From assembly GCA_020434465.1 (NCBI GenBank), contig JAGRAS010000025.1, positions 1 to 11,177 of the forward strand: a DNA stretch of 11,177 nucleotides, in the 5' to 3' direction. Shown here piece by piece: positions 1-5,539 of this stretch (positions are counted from its first letter, which is position 1; each line of letters opens with the position of its first letter). The position numbers were made by a program, and so were the translations under genes. This stretch comes from Bdellovibrionales bacterium. Its GTDB lineage: Bacteria; Bdellovibrionota; UBA2361; JAGRAS01. The notes under the pieces were generated by a model. That model was not told the DNA's origin. It saw nothing but the letters and a program-made list of their open reading frames with translations, and did no database searches.

Positions 1-1
1 C

Positions 2-997
2 ACCTACACTACAAAGAAAAATTTAATAGCAATTGTGACAGATGGAAGTGCTGTATTGGGTTTGGGAAATATTGGTCCCTTAGCTGCGCTTCCAGTTATG
101 GAAGGTAAAGCAGTCTTATTTAAACAGTTTGGAAATGTTGATGCGATCCCGATTTGTTTAGATACTCAGGATCCAAAAGAAATAATTAATATAGTAAAAA
201 ATCTAAGTCCTGGATTTGGTGGAATTAATCTTGAAGATATTGCAGCTCCTGCATGTTTTGAAATTGAATCGCAGTTAATAAAAGAGCTTGATATCCCTGT
301 ATTTCACGATGATCAGCATGGTACTGCGGCTGTTGTTTTAGCTGGAATTTTAAATGCGCTAAAGATTACTAGCAAGAAAATTAATGAAGTTAAAATTGTT
401 GTAAATGGTTTTGGAGCAGGTGGGGTAGCTTGTACAAGAATGTTACTTGATGCTGGTGTAAAAAATATAATTGCTTGTGATAGTGCAGGCATTGTTTATA
501 AAGGGCGTAATGATCGGATGAATCCGATTAAAGAAGAGTTACTGGCTTACACAAATCCAGATAATATTAAGGGAGAGCTTAAAGACGCATTGAAAGGAGC
601 CGATGTTTTTGTTGGTGTTTCCAAACCTAATCTTGTAACGCGCGAAATGGTCAAATCCATGGCAAGAGACTCAATTGTATTTGCATTGGCAAATCCATTT
701 CCAGAAGTTGCACCCGAAGAAATTAACGATGTTGCTCGTGTGATTGCAACAGGGAGGTCAGATTATCCTAACCAAATTAATAATGTACTTTGTTTTCCTG
801 GAATCTTTCGTGGAGCATTAGATGCTAAAGCTAAAACAATTACTAAAGAAATGAAGATAGCTGCTGCACAAGCAATTGCTGAGTGTGTTTCAGATAATGA
901 ACTTAGGGAAGATTATATTATTCCAAGCATTTTTAGGGGAAATGTAAATCAGCTTGTAGCTGAACGAGTTGCTCAGGCTGTAAATACACAAGTGTAA
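2..997 (+). CDS. Malic enzyme, C-terminal part (5' end outside window)
   Basis: Oxidative decarboxylation of malate to pyruvate and CO2 with NAD(P)+ in the cytoplasm. The reading frame is open from the first complete codon at position 2, and the residues before the GTG at 35 (YTTKKNLIAIV) match the malic enzyme core, so that GTG is internal and the gene is cut by the window edge. Visible family motifs are TDGSAVLGLGNIGP near the left end, HDDQHGT (305-325) and the dinucleotide-binding loop GFGAGG (407-424), followed by a FALANPFPE motif. The protein stops shortly after the NAD-binding domain, so there is no phosphotransacetylase extension as in large MaeB enzymes. Cofactor preference cannot be read from what is visible. 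It is followed after 3 bases by the antiporter gene and appears to head or join that operon. Family assignment is very secure. Confidence 0.96.
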   Translation, partial: TYTTKKNLIAIVTDGSAVLGLGNIGPLAALPVMEGKAVLFKQFGNVDAIPICLDTQDPKEIINIVKNLSPGFGGINLEDIAAPACFEIESQLIKELDIPVFHDDQHGTAAVVLAGILNALKITSKKINEVKIVVNGFGAGGVACTRMLLDAGVKNIIACDSAGIVYKGRNDRMNPIKEELLAYTNPDNIKGELKDALKGADVFVGVSKPNLVTREMVKSMARDSIVFALANPFPEVAPEEINDVARVIATGRSDYPNQINNVLCFPGIFRGALDAKAKTITKEMKIAAAQAIAECVSDNELREDYIIPSIFRGNVNQLVAERVAQAVNTQV

Positions 998-1000
998 ATA

Positions 1001-1948
1001 ATGCTTATTAAAATTCTACTGCTATTAATTGGACTTTGCATGCTTGTTTATGGTGCAGATGTACTTGTAAGAGGAGCTACCAAGCTTGCACTAAACCTTG
1101 GCATCTCGGTATTTGTTGTTGGGCTTACAGTAGTAGCTTTTGGAACTTCTGCTCCTGAATTATGCGTCTCTTTAGCTGCAGCTCTTAAAGGCTCGGCTGA
1201 TGTAGCTATAGGAAATGTGCTTGGCAGTAATTTGTTTAATGTTTTAGTTGTAATAGGTTTAGCTGGTTTTATCAATTCGTTTACAATTTCAGAAGAAGTA
1301 TTGAAACGTGAAATGCCAATTATGATTAGTGTAGTTGGTGTATTTTGGGCTTTGGCAGCAACAGGTAGTTTAACAAGAGTAAATGGCATTATAATGTTCA
1401 CAATGCTAGTTGCTTATGTGCTTATAAATTATAAACTAGCCCGCTCTAAAGTGCCTGATATAGATGATGATGTTTTAGATACGAATAATAAAGACACAAA
1501 TTTTAAAAGTATCTTACTTGTTATCTTAGGTTTGGTGTTGATGGTATTTGGCTCTGATTTTGTAGTTAATAGCTCGATTTTTATCGCTAGAAAAGTTGGA
1601 ATTTCAGAACTCGTAATTGGAATGACATTAGTTGCTGTTGGTACATCTTTACCTGAAATAGCAACAACTATTGTTGCTGCAAAAAAAGGAGAGCCAGAGT
1701 TAGTTGTTGGTAATGCCATTGGTAGTAATATTTTTAATGTGCTTTGTGTAGTTGGCTTAACAAGTGTAGTTAAGCCTTTAAAAGTTAATCCTGCAGCGCT
1801 AGCTTTTGATTTTCCTTTTACTTTTTTTGCATGTTTAGCCGTATTACCGTTAATGTACTTTAAGCGAAGTATGAGTAAATTTGAAGGAACTATAATGCTA
1901 GTAGCGTATGGTGCTTATATTTTATTGGTCTTACAAAGAAATTCTTAA
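1001..1948 (+). CDS. CaxA/YrbG-family calcium/sodium:cation antiporter
   Basis: Inner-membrane exchanger of the Ca2+:cation antiporter superfamily, predicted to export Ca2+ in exchange for Na+ or H+. At 315 aa it has the usual length and the internal duplication of the family. The first alpha repeat contains GTSAPE (residues 48-53) and GNVLGSNLFN (71-80). The second contains GTSLPE (214-219) and GNAIGSNIFN (237-246). The acidic residues in these repeats are the known cation ligands. About ten hydrophobic segments surround a charged central loop (about 148-168, rich in Asp, Lys and Asn). ATG 1001 lies 3 bases after the malic enzyme stop and has no evident Shine-Dalgarno sequence, so translational coupling is likely. 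The next gene starts at the base after its stop. Ion specificity is inferred from the family only. Confidence 0.95.
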   Translation: MLIKILLLLIGLCMLVYGADVLVRGATKLALNLGISVFVVGLTVVAFGTSAPELCVSLAAALKGSADVAIGNVLGSNLFNVLVVIGLAGFINSFTISEEVLKREMPIMISVVGVFWALAATGSLTRVNGIIMFTMLVAYVLINYKLARSKVPDIDDDVLDTNNKDTNFKSILLVILGLVLMVFGSDFVVNSSIFIARKVGISELVIGMTLVAVGTSLPEIATTIVAAKKGEPELVVGNAIGSNIFNVLCVVGLTSVVKPLKVNPAALAFDFPFTFFACLAVLPLMYFKRSMSKFEGTIMLVAYGAYILLVLQRNS

Positions 1949-2749
1949 ATGTCTGATTATCTAAAATCAATTTTACTTGGAGTAGTTGAAGGTTTAACTG
2001 AGTTTATTCCTGTTTCTAGTACTGGACATTTAATTTTATTTGGTGATTTTTTAGAATTTACAAATGCTAACTCTGGAAGTTTTGAGATCTTTATACAATT
2101 AGGCGCGATTTTAGCAGTGGTCATTTTATATAGAGAACGCTTTAAAAGTTTTTTTCTATTTGATTCTCAAGCAAAAGGTCTAAATGGATTAGAAGGAATA
2201 AAAAAACTTTTTGTAGCCAGCTTACCTGCATTTGTTTTAGGTTTTTTATTTCATGATTTCATCAAGCTTTATTTATTTAATCCTTTATCAGTTGCAATCG
2301 CACTAGTACTTGGCGGAGTATTTCTTATTTTGATTGAGAGAAAAGATTTTCAAGCAAGGATTATGTCTCTTGATCAAATTTCATATCAAGAGTGTTTGTT
2401 TTTAGGCTTTTTTCAATGCTTAGCGCTGTGGCCTGGAATCTCACGCTCTGGTGCGACGATTATTGGTGGCTTGTTAAGAGGTTTTGATCGTGGAGTAGCA
2501 GCAGAGTTTTCATTTTTTATGGCTGTTCCAGTATTGGCTGCTGCAGCTTCATATGATCTTTTAAAAAGTTGGGATAAGTTATCAAATAATGATTTATATA
2601 TTTTCTGTTTAGGTTTTATTGTTTCATTTATTTTTGCACTATTTGCTATTAAGACTTTTATCTCGATTCTGAAAAAACATACCTTTAAAGCTTTTGGGTG
2701 GTATCGAATAATATTAGGCCTGATTGTAATTTTTCTTTTGGCGAAATAG
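1949..2749 (+). CDS. uppP: Undecaprenyl-diphosphatase UppP (BacA family)
   Basis: Membrane enzyme that removes a phosphate from undecaprenyl diphosphate, recycling the lipid carrier for peptidoglycan and other envelope polymers. Loss of this activity sensitises cells to bacitracin. The 266-aa length is typical. Both signature regions are present: EGLTEFIPVSSTGH at residues 14-27, with catalytic-type Glu and His residues, and WPGISRSGAT at 161-170. There are about seven or eight hydrophobic segments. The ATG follows directly on the stop codon of the antiporter gene with no clear ribosome binding site, so it is probably translated by coupling. It is the last gene of the visible plus-strand operon; the downstream gap holds hairpins and a convergent gene cluster. 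Confidence 0.97.
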   Translation: MSDYLKSILLGVVEGLTEFIPVSSTGHLILFGDFLEFTNANSGSFEIFIQLGAILAVVILYRERFKSFFLFDSQAKGLNGLEGIKKLFVASLPAFVLGFLFHDFIKLYLFNPLSVAIALVLGGVFLILIERKDFQARIMSLDQISYQECLFLGFFQCLALWPGISRSGATIIGGLLRGFDRGVAAEFSFFMAVPVLAAAASYDLLKSWDKLSNNDLYIFCLGFIVSFIFALFAIKTFISILKKHTFKAFGWYRIILGLIVIFLLAK

Positions 2750-2808
2750 AAAAAAATGCAAGATGTTGGAGAAGTCGGGAAGTCACTTAATCTTGTGATA
2801 TTATCTAA

Positions 2809-2857
2809 TCTAGGACCACTTAATTTTCAAATTTCTTGAAAATTAAGTGGTCCTAGA
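2809..2857. repeat. Perfect 22-bp inverted repeat with 5-base loop
   Basis: The arms 2809-2830 and 2836-2857 are exact reverse complements around the loop ATTTC. The left arm begins TCTAGGACCACTTAA. In RNA it would form a very stable hairpin on either strand. It lies 60 bases after the uppP stop, where an end of transcription is expected, but neither side carries the T-tract of an intrinsic terminator. It may protect a processed 3' end, stop transcription on both strands in a noncanonical way, or be a dispersed repeat. Confidence 0.9.
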
Positions 2858-3044
2858 ATCAATTGTTCCAAATCTCTAAGAAAACCAAAAAATGATCCTA
2901 TTAAATAACCTGTGTCGATTTTTCGACTAAAACCTCATTCGAGCGTACTTAATTGAGATAACAATTCATTTGATTAAAAAAAACCAAAGCCTGTTGTCAG
3001 ACGAAAACCTAAAAAAAACTAGTTATAAAGTCCTTGATGTGACT

Positions 3045-3101
3045 TCCGACACTCCGTAAAGAACTCGCTAGTATTTAAATAGTTCTTTACTAAGTGTCGG
3101 A
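3045..3101. repeat. Long imperfect hairpin, 21-bp arms
   Basis: The arms 3045-3065 and 3081-3101 pair over 21 positions with two adjacent mismatches in the middle (CCGACACT-cc-GTAAAGAACT against its inverse). The 15-base loop contains the palindrome ATTTAAAT. No T-run follows on either strand. It is the second long stem in this convergent gap. Confidence 0.85.
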
Positions 3102-3222
3102 TTTCTTGCCTCTACCCAATATTCAATTGTTAACATTGTATCTGTTATTAATGAGCTATTGCTTCAATTAAATAGTAGAACTTGCTAGAATAAAATTAAG
3201 TTGAATCAGTTAGTTAGTGTAA

Positions 3223-3774
3223 CTAAGTGAATAATCTATCAAGCATAATTGCACAGGCAGACCTTACGGAAAGGTGATTGTATTCTCCTGGGCCAAGAAT
3301 TGGGTCTAGAACATAATCTGCTTTAGACATTAGTTCGTCTGTCATTCCCCAACCAGTTCCTAGCATTAACAAATAAGGACTATTGCTTAATTTAAGTTCT
3401 TTAGCCATTTCTGAATAAGAAATTCTATTTACTCCCTGCTTAGCGCTAGTAGCAATTAGTTTCGGGGTCTTGCCGGCTCTTTTGGTAATTTTTTCAATTA
3501 CTTCATCTAAATTTATACAAATTTCAACTTTAGAAAGAGCTGTTTTTCTTTTTGGATTGTATGTAGAACCAAATCCCTCACTCCAATGTCTAGTCATTAT
3601 TTCAGCAAGTTTTCTAAGTGCAGTGGCAGGATGCGCAATAAAAAAATTCTTTAAGCCAAATGTTGTTGAACTTCTTGCGATGTCATGTATATCAACAATA
3701 GTTAAGGAAGTCGTTACAACCTTGCCAGTTTTATCAAGCATGTTTTCATGAAGTAGTACTACGCTTAAATCCAT
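3223..3774 (-). CDS. TrmD-linked SPOUT RNA methyltransferase (Methyltrn_RNA_4 type)
   Basis: Predicted SAM-dependent RNA methyltransferase of the SPOUT superfamily, the group known as Methyltrn_RNA_4 that is found beside or fused to trmD in deltaproteobacteria and some thermophiles. Its RNA target is not established to my knowledge. The 183-aa product has the expected N-terminal part (VALL-like strand, then TTSLTIVDIHDIARSS at 21-36) and the C-terminal knot region: LLMLGTGWG (135-143), a YVLDPI stretch, and YNHLSVRSA (165-173) ending in LDRL. These shape the SAM-binding trefoil knot. It starts three bases after the trmD stop without its own Shine-Dalgarno sequence, so it is likely co-translated with trmD. 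It is the last gene of the rpsP-trmD transcript, where relatives often have rplS. Family recognition is from memory of the motifs. Confidence 0.85.
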   Translation of the reverse strand: MDLSVVLLHENMLDKTGKVVTTSLTIVDIHDIARSSTTFGLKNFFIAHPATALRKLAEIMTRHWSEGFGSTYNPKRKTALSKVEICINLDEVIEKITKRAGKTPKLIATSAKQGVNRISYSEMAKELKLSNSPYLLMLGTGWGMTDELMSKADYVLDPILGPGEYNHLSVRSACAIMLDRLFT

Positions 3775-3777
3775 AAG

Positions 3778-4467
3778 TTATTCTCTAGATAAAAGGTCAG
3801 GCCTGATTCTTTTTGTAATTTCCAGAGACTTTTCTTTTCGCCACTTCTCAATCTGAGCATGGTTGCCTGATAATAAAACTTCTGGCACATGTTTGCCTTC
3901 AAATTCTGCAGGTCGGGTAAAATGTGGTGCCTCAAGCAAGCCATGGTTTGATGGTGAGAAGGATTCATTTTCTGTTGAAGTCTCGTTTCCAAGAACTCCT
4001 GGTATTAAACGAGCTGTTGCTTCAATTAAAATCATTGCAGGTATTTCGCCACCCATAAGTATATAATCGCCAACTGAGAATTCTTGATCTATATAGCTTT
4101 CAGTTGCCCTTTGGTCTATGCCTTCATATCTTCCACAAAGTAAAATAACCTCATCAATCTTACTTAGTTTCTCAGCTTCAGCTTGATTAAAAGGTTTTCC
4201 CGAGGGTGAGAAGGATATCACTTTTGCTTGTTTTAACTTTAGTTTCGCATCTCTTACGGCTTTAGCTATTGGCTCTGGTTTTAAGACCATGCCTGCTCCA
4301 CCGCCATATGGAATGTCATCAACTCTAAAATGTGGTGGTTCAGCAAAGTTTCTAAGATTAGAAAGCTCTACTCTTATGGAATTAGTTTCTTGAGCTTTTT
4401 TAATTAAACTCGTGCCTAAGAAATCATTAAAAATTTCTGGGAAAAGGCTAATTATATGAAAGTTCAT
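3778..4467 (-). CDS. trmD: tRNA (guanine-N1)-methyltransferase TrmD
   Basis: Methylates N1 of G37 next to the anticodon, preventing +1 frameshifting; a SPOUT dimer in the cytoplasm. The chosen ATG at 4467 gives 229 aa beginning MNFHIISLFPEIF, the normal N-terminus. The frame is open further upstream but would run into rpsP. Motifs seen: VDDIPYGGGAGM (49-60), LLCGRYEGID (109-118), VGDYILMGGE (132-141), RLIPGVLGNE (153-162), and VPEVLLSGNH (194-203) with KWR. R153 aligns with the key arginine. The residue 15 positions later, which is the catalytic Asp in the well-studied enzymes (D169), is Glu168 here, and the loop after it (SPSNH) is about three residues longer. One base separates it from the rpsP stop and no Shine-Dalgarno sequence is clear, so coupling to rpsP is likely. 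rimM, a frequent neighbour, is absent. Confidence 0.97.
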   Translation of the reverse strand: MNFHIISLFPEIFNDFLGTSLIKKAQETNSIRVELSNLRNFAEPPHFRVDDIPYGGGAGMVLKPEPIAKAVRDAKLKLKQAKVISFSPSGKPFNQAEAEKLSKIDEVILLCGRYEGIDQRATESYIDQEFSVGDYILMGGEIPAMILIEATARLIPGVLGNETSTENESFSPSNHGLLEAPHFTRPAEFEGKHVPEVLLSGNHAQIEKWRKEKSLEITKRIRPDLLSRE

Positions 4468-4468
4468 G

Positions 4469-4819
4469 TTAGGCGGCAGATTTTTGTTTTGCAGCTCTTG
4501 CTTTACGCTTAGCTCGTTTTTTTTCAATTCGAGCGTTTTCAGTTTCTGTGATTTCTTTCTTTAAAGTTTCGCTACCTTTAAAAATAACACTTCTTGCAAC
4601 TTTTGTTGGCAATGCGCCGTTACCCAGCCAATACTGAATACGATCTTCTTTTAAAGAAATCTTTGGAAGGTTTTCTTTTTCTTCTTCAAGCATAGGATTA
4701 TATGTTCCTAAAATCTCAAGGAACCTACCGTCTCTTTTTGAGCCTTTTTCAGCAGCTACTAATCTATAAAAAGGTCTTTTCTTTTGTCCTTTTCTACTTA
4801 ATCTAATAACGACAGCCAC
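4469..4819 (-). CDS. rpsP: 30S ribosomal protein S16
   Basis: Small-subunit ribosomal protein needed for 30S assembly. With the GTG start at 4819 the protein is 116 aa and begins [21 protein letters not shown], the classical S16 N-terminus, followed by [18 protein letters not shown] and the WLGNGALPT motif. The C-terminus is a lysine- and alanine-rich tail, longer than in the shortest S16 proteins but common in this part of the tree. The start is fixed by GGAG seven bases upstream; an upstream TTG at 4843 would add residues foreign to S16. It is the first gene of rpsP-trmD-methyltransferase. A KH-domain gene and rimM, usual neighbours, are missing. The leader has an AT-rich hairpin and a promoter-like sequence. 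Confidence 0.97.
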   Translation of the reverse strand: MAVVIRLSRKGQKKRPFYRLVAAEKGSKRDGRFLEILGTYNPMLEEEKENLPKISLKEDRIQYWLGNGALPTKVARSVIFKGSETLKKEITETENARIEKKRAKRKARAAKQKSAA

Positions 4820-4826
4820 AATAAAT

Positions 4827-4830
4827 CTCC
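4827..4830 (-). promoter_or_regulatory. Ribosome binding site deciding the rpsP GTG start
   Basis: On the minus strand CGGAGATTTATTGTG places GGAG seven bases before GTG 4819. Eight consecutive T residues (minus strand) lie immediately upstream. This supports GTG 4819 over the TTG at 4843. Confidence 0.85.
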
Positions 4831-4844
4831 GAAAAAAAATCAAT

Positions 4845-4869
4845 AAAAAAATGCATTTTGCATTAATGC
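4845..4869 (-). promoter_or_regulatory. Mutually exclusive small hairpins in the rpsP leader
   Basis: Minus-strand leader sequence: GCATT (4869-4865), AATGCA (4864-4859), AAA, TGCATT (4855-4850) running into seven Ts. AATGCA/TGCATT gives a 6-bp stem followed by T7, resembling a weak terminator. GCATT can instead pair with the AATGC at 4858-4854, using bases of the other stem. Attenuation is possible, but the stems are short and AT-rich. Confidence 0.35.
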
Positions 4870-4933
4870 TGTTAAATTTAATTAGCAGCCAAACTATGTA
4901 AATCTTAAAAGAGTACTAAACTTCAAAAGCGCT

Positions 4934-4963
4934 ATTATTAACCGGCCACTAGGGGAAAATCAA
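4934..4963 (-). promoter_or_regulatory. Candidate sigma70 promoter for rpsP-trmD
   Basis: On the minus strand a -35 TTGATT (4963-4958) and a -10 AATAAT (4939-4934) are separated by 18 bases. Transcription would begin near 4927, giving a leader of about 108 bases that contains the small hairpins. This is a match to consensus by eye only. Confidence 0.4.
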
Positions 4964-4986
4964 TAAAGCTTGATAATACTTTTGTG

Positions 4987-5015
4987 TTGATACCGCTTCG
5001 TAAGGTTTATATCAA
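4987..5015. promoter_or_regulatory. Palindromic promoter-like element TTGATA-N17-TATCAA
   Basis: TTGATA (4987-4992) and TATCAA (5010-5015) are reverse complements separated by 17 bases. Each strand therefore reads as a -35-like TTGATA followed by a -10-like TATCAA with ideal spacing. It could drive divergent transcription toward both rpsP and the gene at 5202, bind a dimeric regulator, or simply be a hairpin (inner CC/GG pairs at 4993-4994 and 5004-5005). Confidence 0.35.
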
Positions 5016-5023
5016 ATCTATGA

Positions 5024-5111
5024 AATTATTCAATCTTTTGGCAAAAAAGCCTAAGCCCTGAGTTAGTAAGCACGATATTGTCAAGATTATAGAGCGGAAA
5101 ATTGAATAATT
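5024..5111. repeat. Spaced 11-bp inverted repeat enclosing a small hairpin
   Basis: AATTATTCAAT at 5024-5034 and ATTGAATAATT at 5101-5111 are exact reverse complements. The 66-base interior includes GGC-AAAAAA-GCC (5040-5051). If transcribed it could close into a structured RNA of about 88 bases. No known RNA family was recognised. Confidence 0.45.
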
Positions 5112-5130
5112 ACAATAAGTTAGCGTATTG

Positions 5131-5159
5131 TTTAAAAAATAGAAGCAAAAGGCTATACT
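5131..5159 (+). promoter_or_regulatory. Candidate promoter for the small secreted protein gene
   Basis: TTTAAA (5131-5136), 17 bases, then TATACT (5154-5159). An overlapping TTGTTT at 5128 would give a 20-base spacer. The start site would fall near 5166, about 36 bases before the ATG. Confidence 0.4.
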
Positions 5160-5201
5160 CGCCGGATTAGTAAGTGAAAGTTTTGATTACTTGGAAAAAA
5201 A

Positions 5202-5519
5202 ATGAACAAATTATTACTACTACTCACACTTAGCTTGGCTCCTCAACTCGCATTCGCAGAAGATCTATATGTTTGTACTCAGGAAGTTCTGTGTGATGAA
5301 AGTGGAGTTTTATTTGATCATGTAAAGGATGAAAAACCTTATGATTTTTGTACTGCTGAAAAACTACTTTACTGTGCAAACCTCAGGGCTGACACTGATA
5401 ATGAAGACAAATCAATTTGTGATAGTCAGGTTTCTGAACTTTCAATAGAAATGGAGAAAATGCAGAAACGTATTAAGCGACTACGCAATAGAAATCGTCG
5501 TTTAAAATCTAATTCCTAA
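5202..5519 (+). CDS. Small secreted Cys-containing protein with basic coiled-coil tail
   Basis: I do not recognise a family. The 105-aa product has a clear signal peptide (short basic start, hydrophobic core, AFA cleavage after residue 19), so the mature protein of about 86 aa should be periplasmic or secreted. The mature part carries five cysteines (25, 31, 50, 58, 73), enough for two disulfides plus one free cysteine or an intermolecular bond. Residues 77-101 show a regular heptad pattern (V77, L80, M84, M87, I91, L94, N98, L101) with an Asn at one core position as in leucine zippers, and many Lys/Arg outside the core. This suggests a dimer with a strongly positive surface. The ATG follows TTGGAAAAAAA, a poor Shine-Dalgarno sequence, but the signal peptide fixes the start. 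The gene converges on the 671-aa gene with a 20-base gap and no obvious terminator. Confidence 0.8.
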   Translation: MNKLLLLLTLSLAPQLAFAEDLYVCTQEVLCDESGVLFDHVKDEKPYDFCTAEKLLYCANLRADTDNEDKSICDSQVSELSIEMEKMQKRIKRLRNRNRRLKSNS

Positions 5520-5539
5520 TTGAATAGTACTTCTTAAAA

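Larger units (their letters stand above)
2750..3222. other. Gene-free convergent intergenic region with hairpins
   Basis: These 473 bases separate the uppP operon from the minus-strand methyltransferase gene, and both gene sets transcribe into the region. It contains a perfect 22-bp hairpin (2809-2857), a second long hairpin (3045-3101), a small GTCGA/TCGAC hairpin (2914-2927) and a 7-bp hairpin TTAGTTA/TAACTAA (3210-3226) overlapping the methyltransferase stop. A 13-base stretch at 2774-2786 recurs inverted, with one base missing, at 3039-3050 (GTGACTTCCGAC). I see no convincing ORF; the longest near uppP is a 27-codon frame without a ribosome binding site. There is no tRNA and no hairpin followed by a T-run. 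Confidence 0.7.
4820..5201. other. Divergent intergenic region between rpsP and the small secreted protein gene
   Basis: These 382 bases separate genes transcribed in opposite directions. They hold the rpsP ribosome binding site and leader, promoter-like sequences in both directions, a symmetric TTGATA-N17-TATCAA element (4987-5015) and an 11-bp inverted repeat spaced by 66 bases (5024-5111). A 13-codon frame (5020-5061) has no good ribosome binding site and is not called. No KH-domain or rimM remnant could be recognised. Confidence 0.7.

Noticed and set aside
35..37. GTG as start of the malic enzyme gene
   Set aside because: Conserved malic enzyme residues precede it in frame up to the window edge, so the gene is truncated by the window, not started here.
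2756..2839. 27-codon frame just after uppP
   Set aside because: No ribosome binding site, and the frame runs into the 22-bp hairpin; composition is not distinctive.
3470..3751. 93-codon plus-strand frame opposite the SPOUT methyltransferase
   Set aside because: Antisense shadow of a gene with clear family motifs. The same applies to the other long frames opposite the antiporter, ffh, TrmD, M48 and flagellin-like genes.
4468..4527. Upstream start giving TrmD 20 extra residues
   Set aside because: The extra residues overlap rpsP and do not resemble TrmD, whose N-terminus is MNFHIISLFPEIF at 4467.
4820..4843. TTG start of rpsP at 4843
   Set aside because: It adds non-S16 residues and lies upstream of the GGAG that serves GTG 4819.
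5020..5061. 13-codon ATG frame (MKLFNLLAKKPKP), possible leader peptide
   Set aside because: No properly spaced ribosome binding site and no run of regulatory codons.
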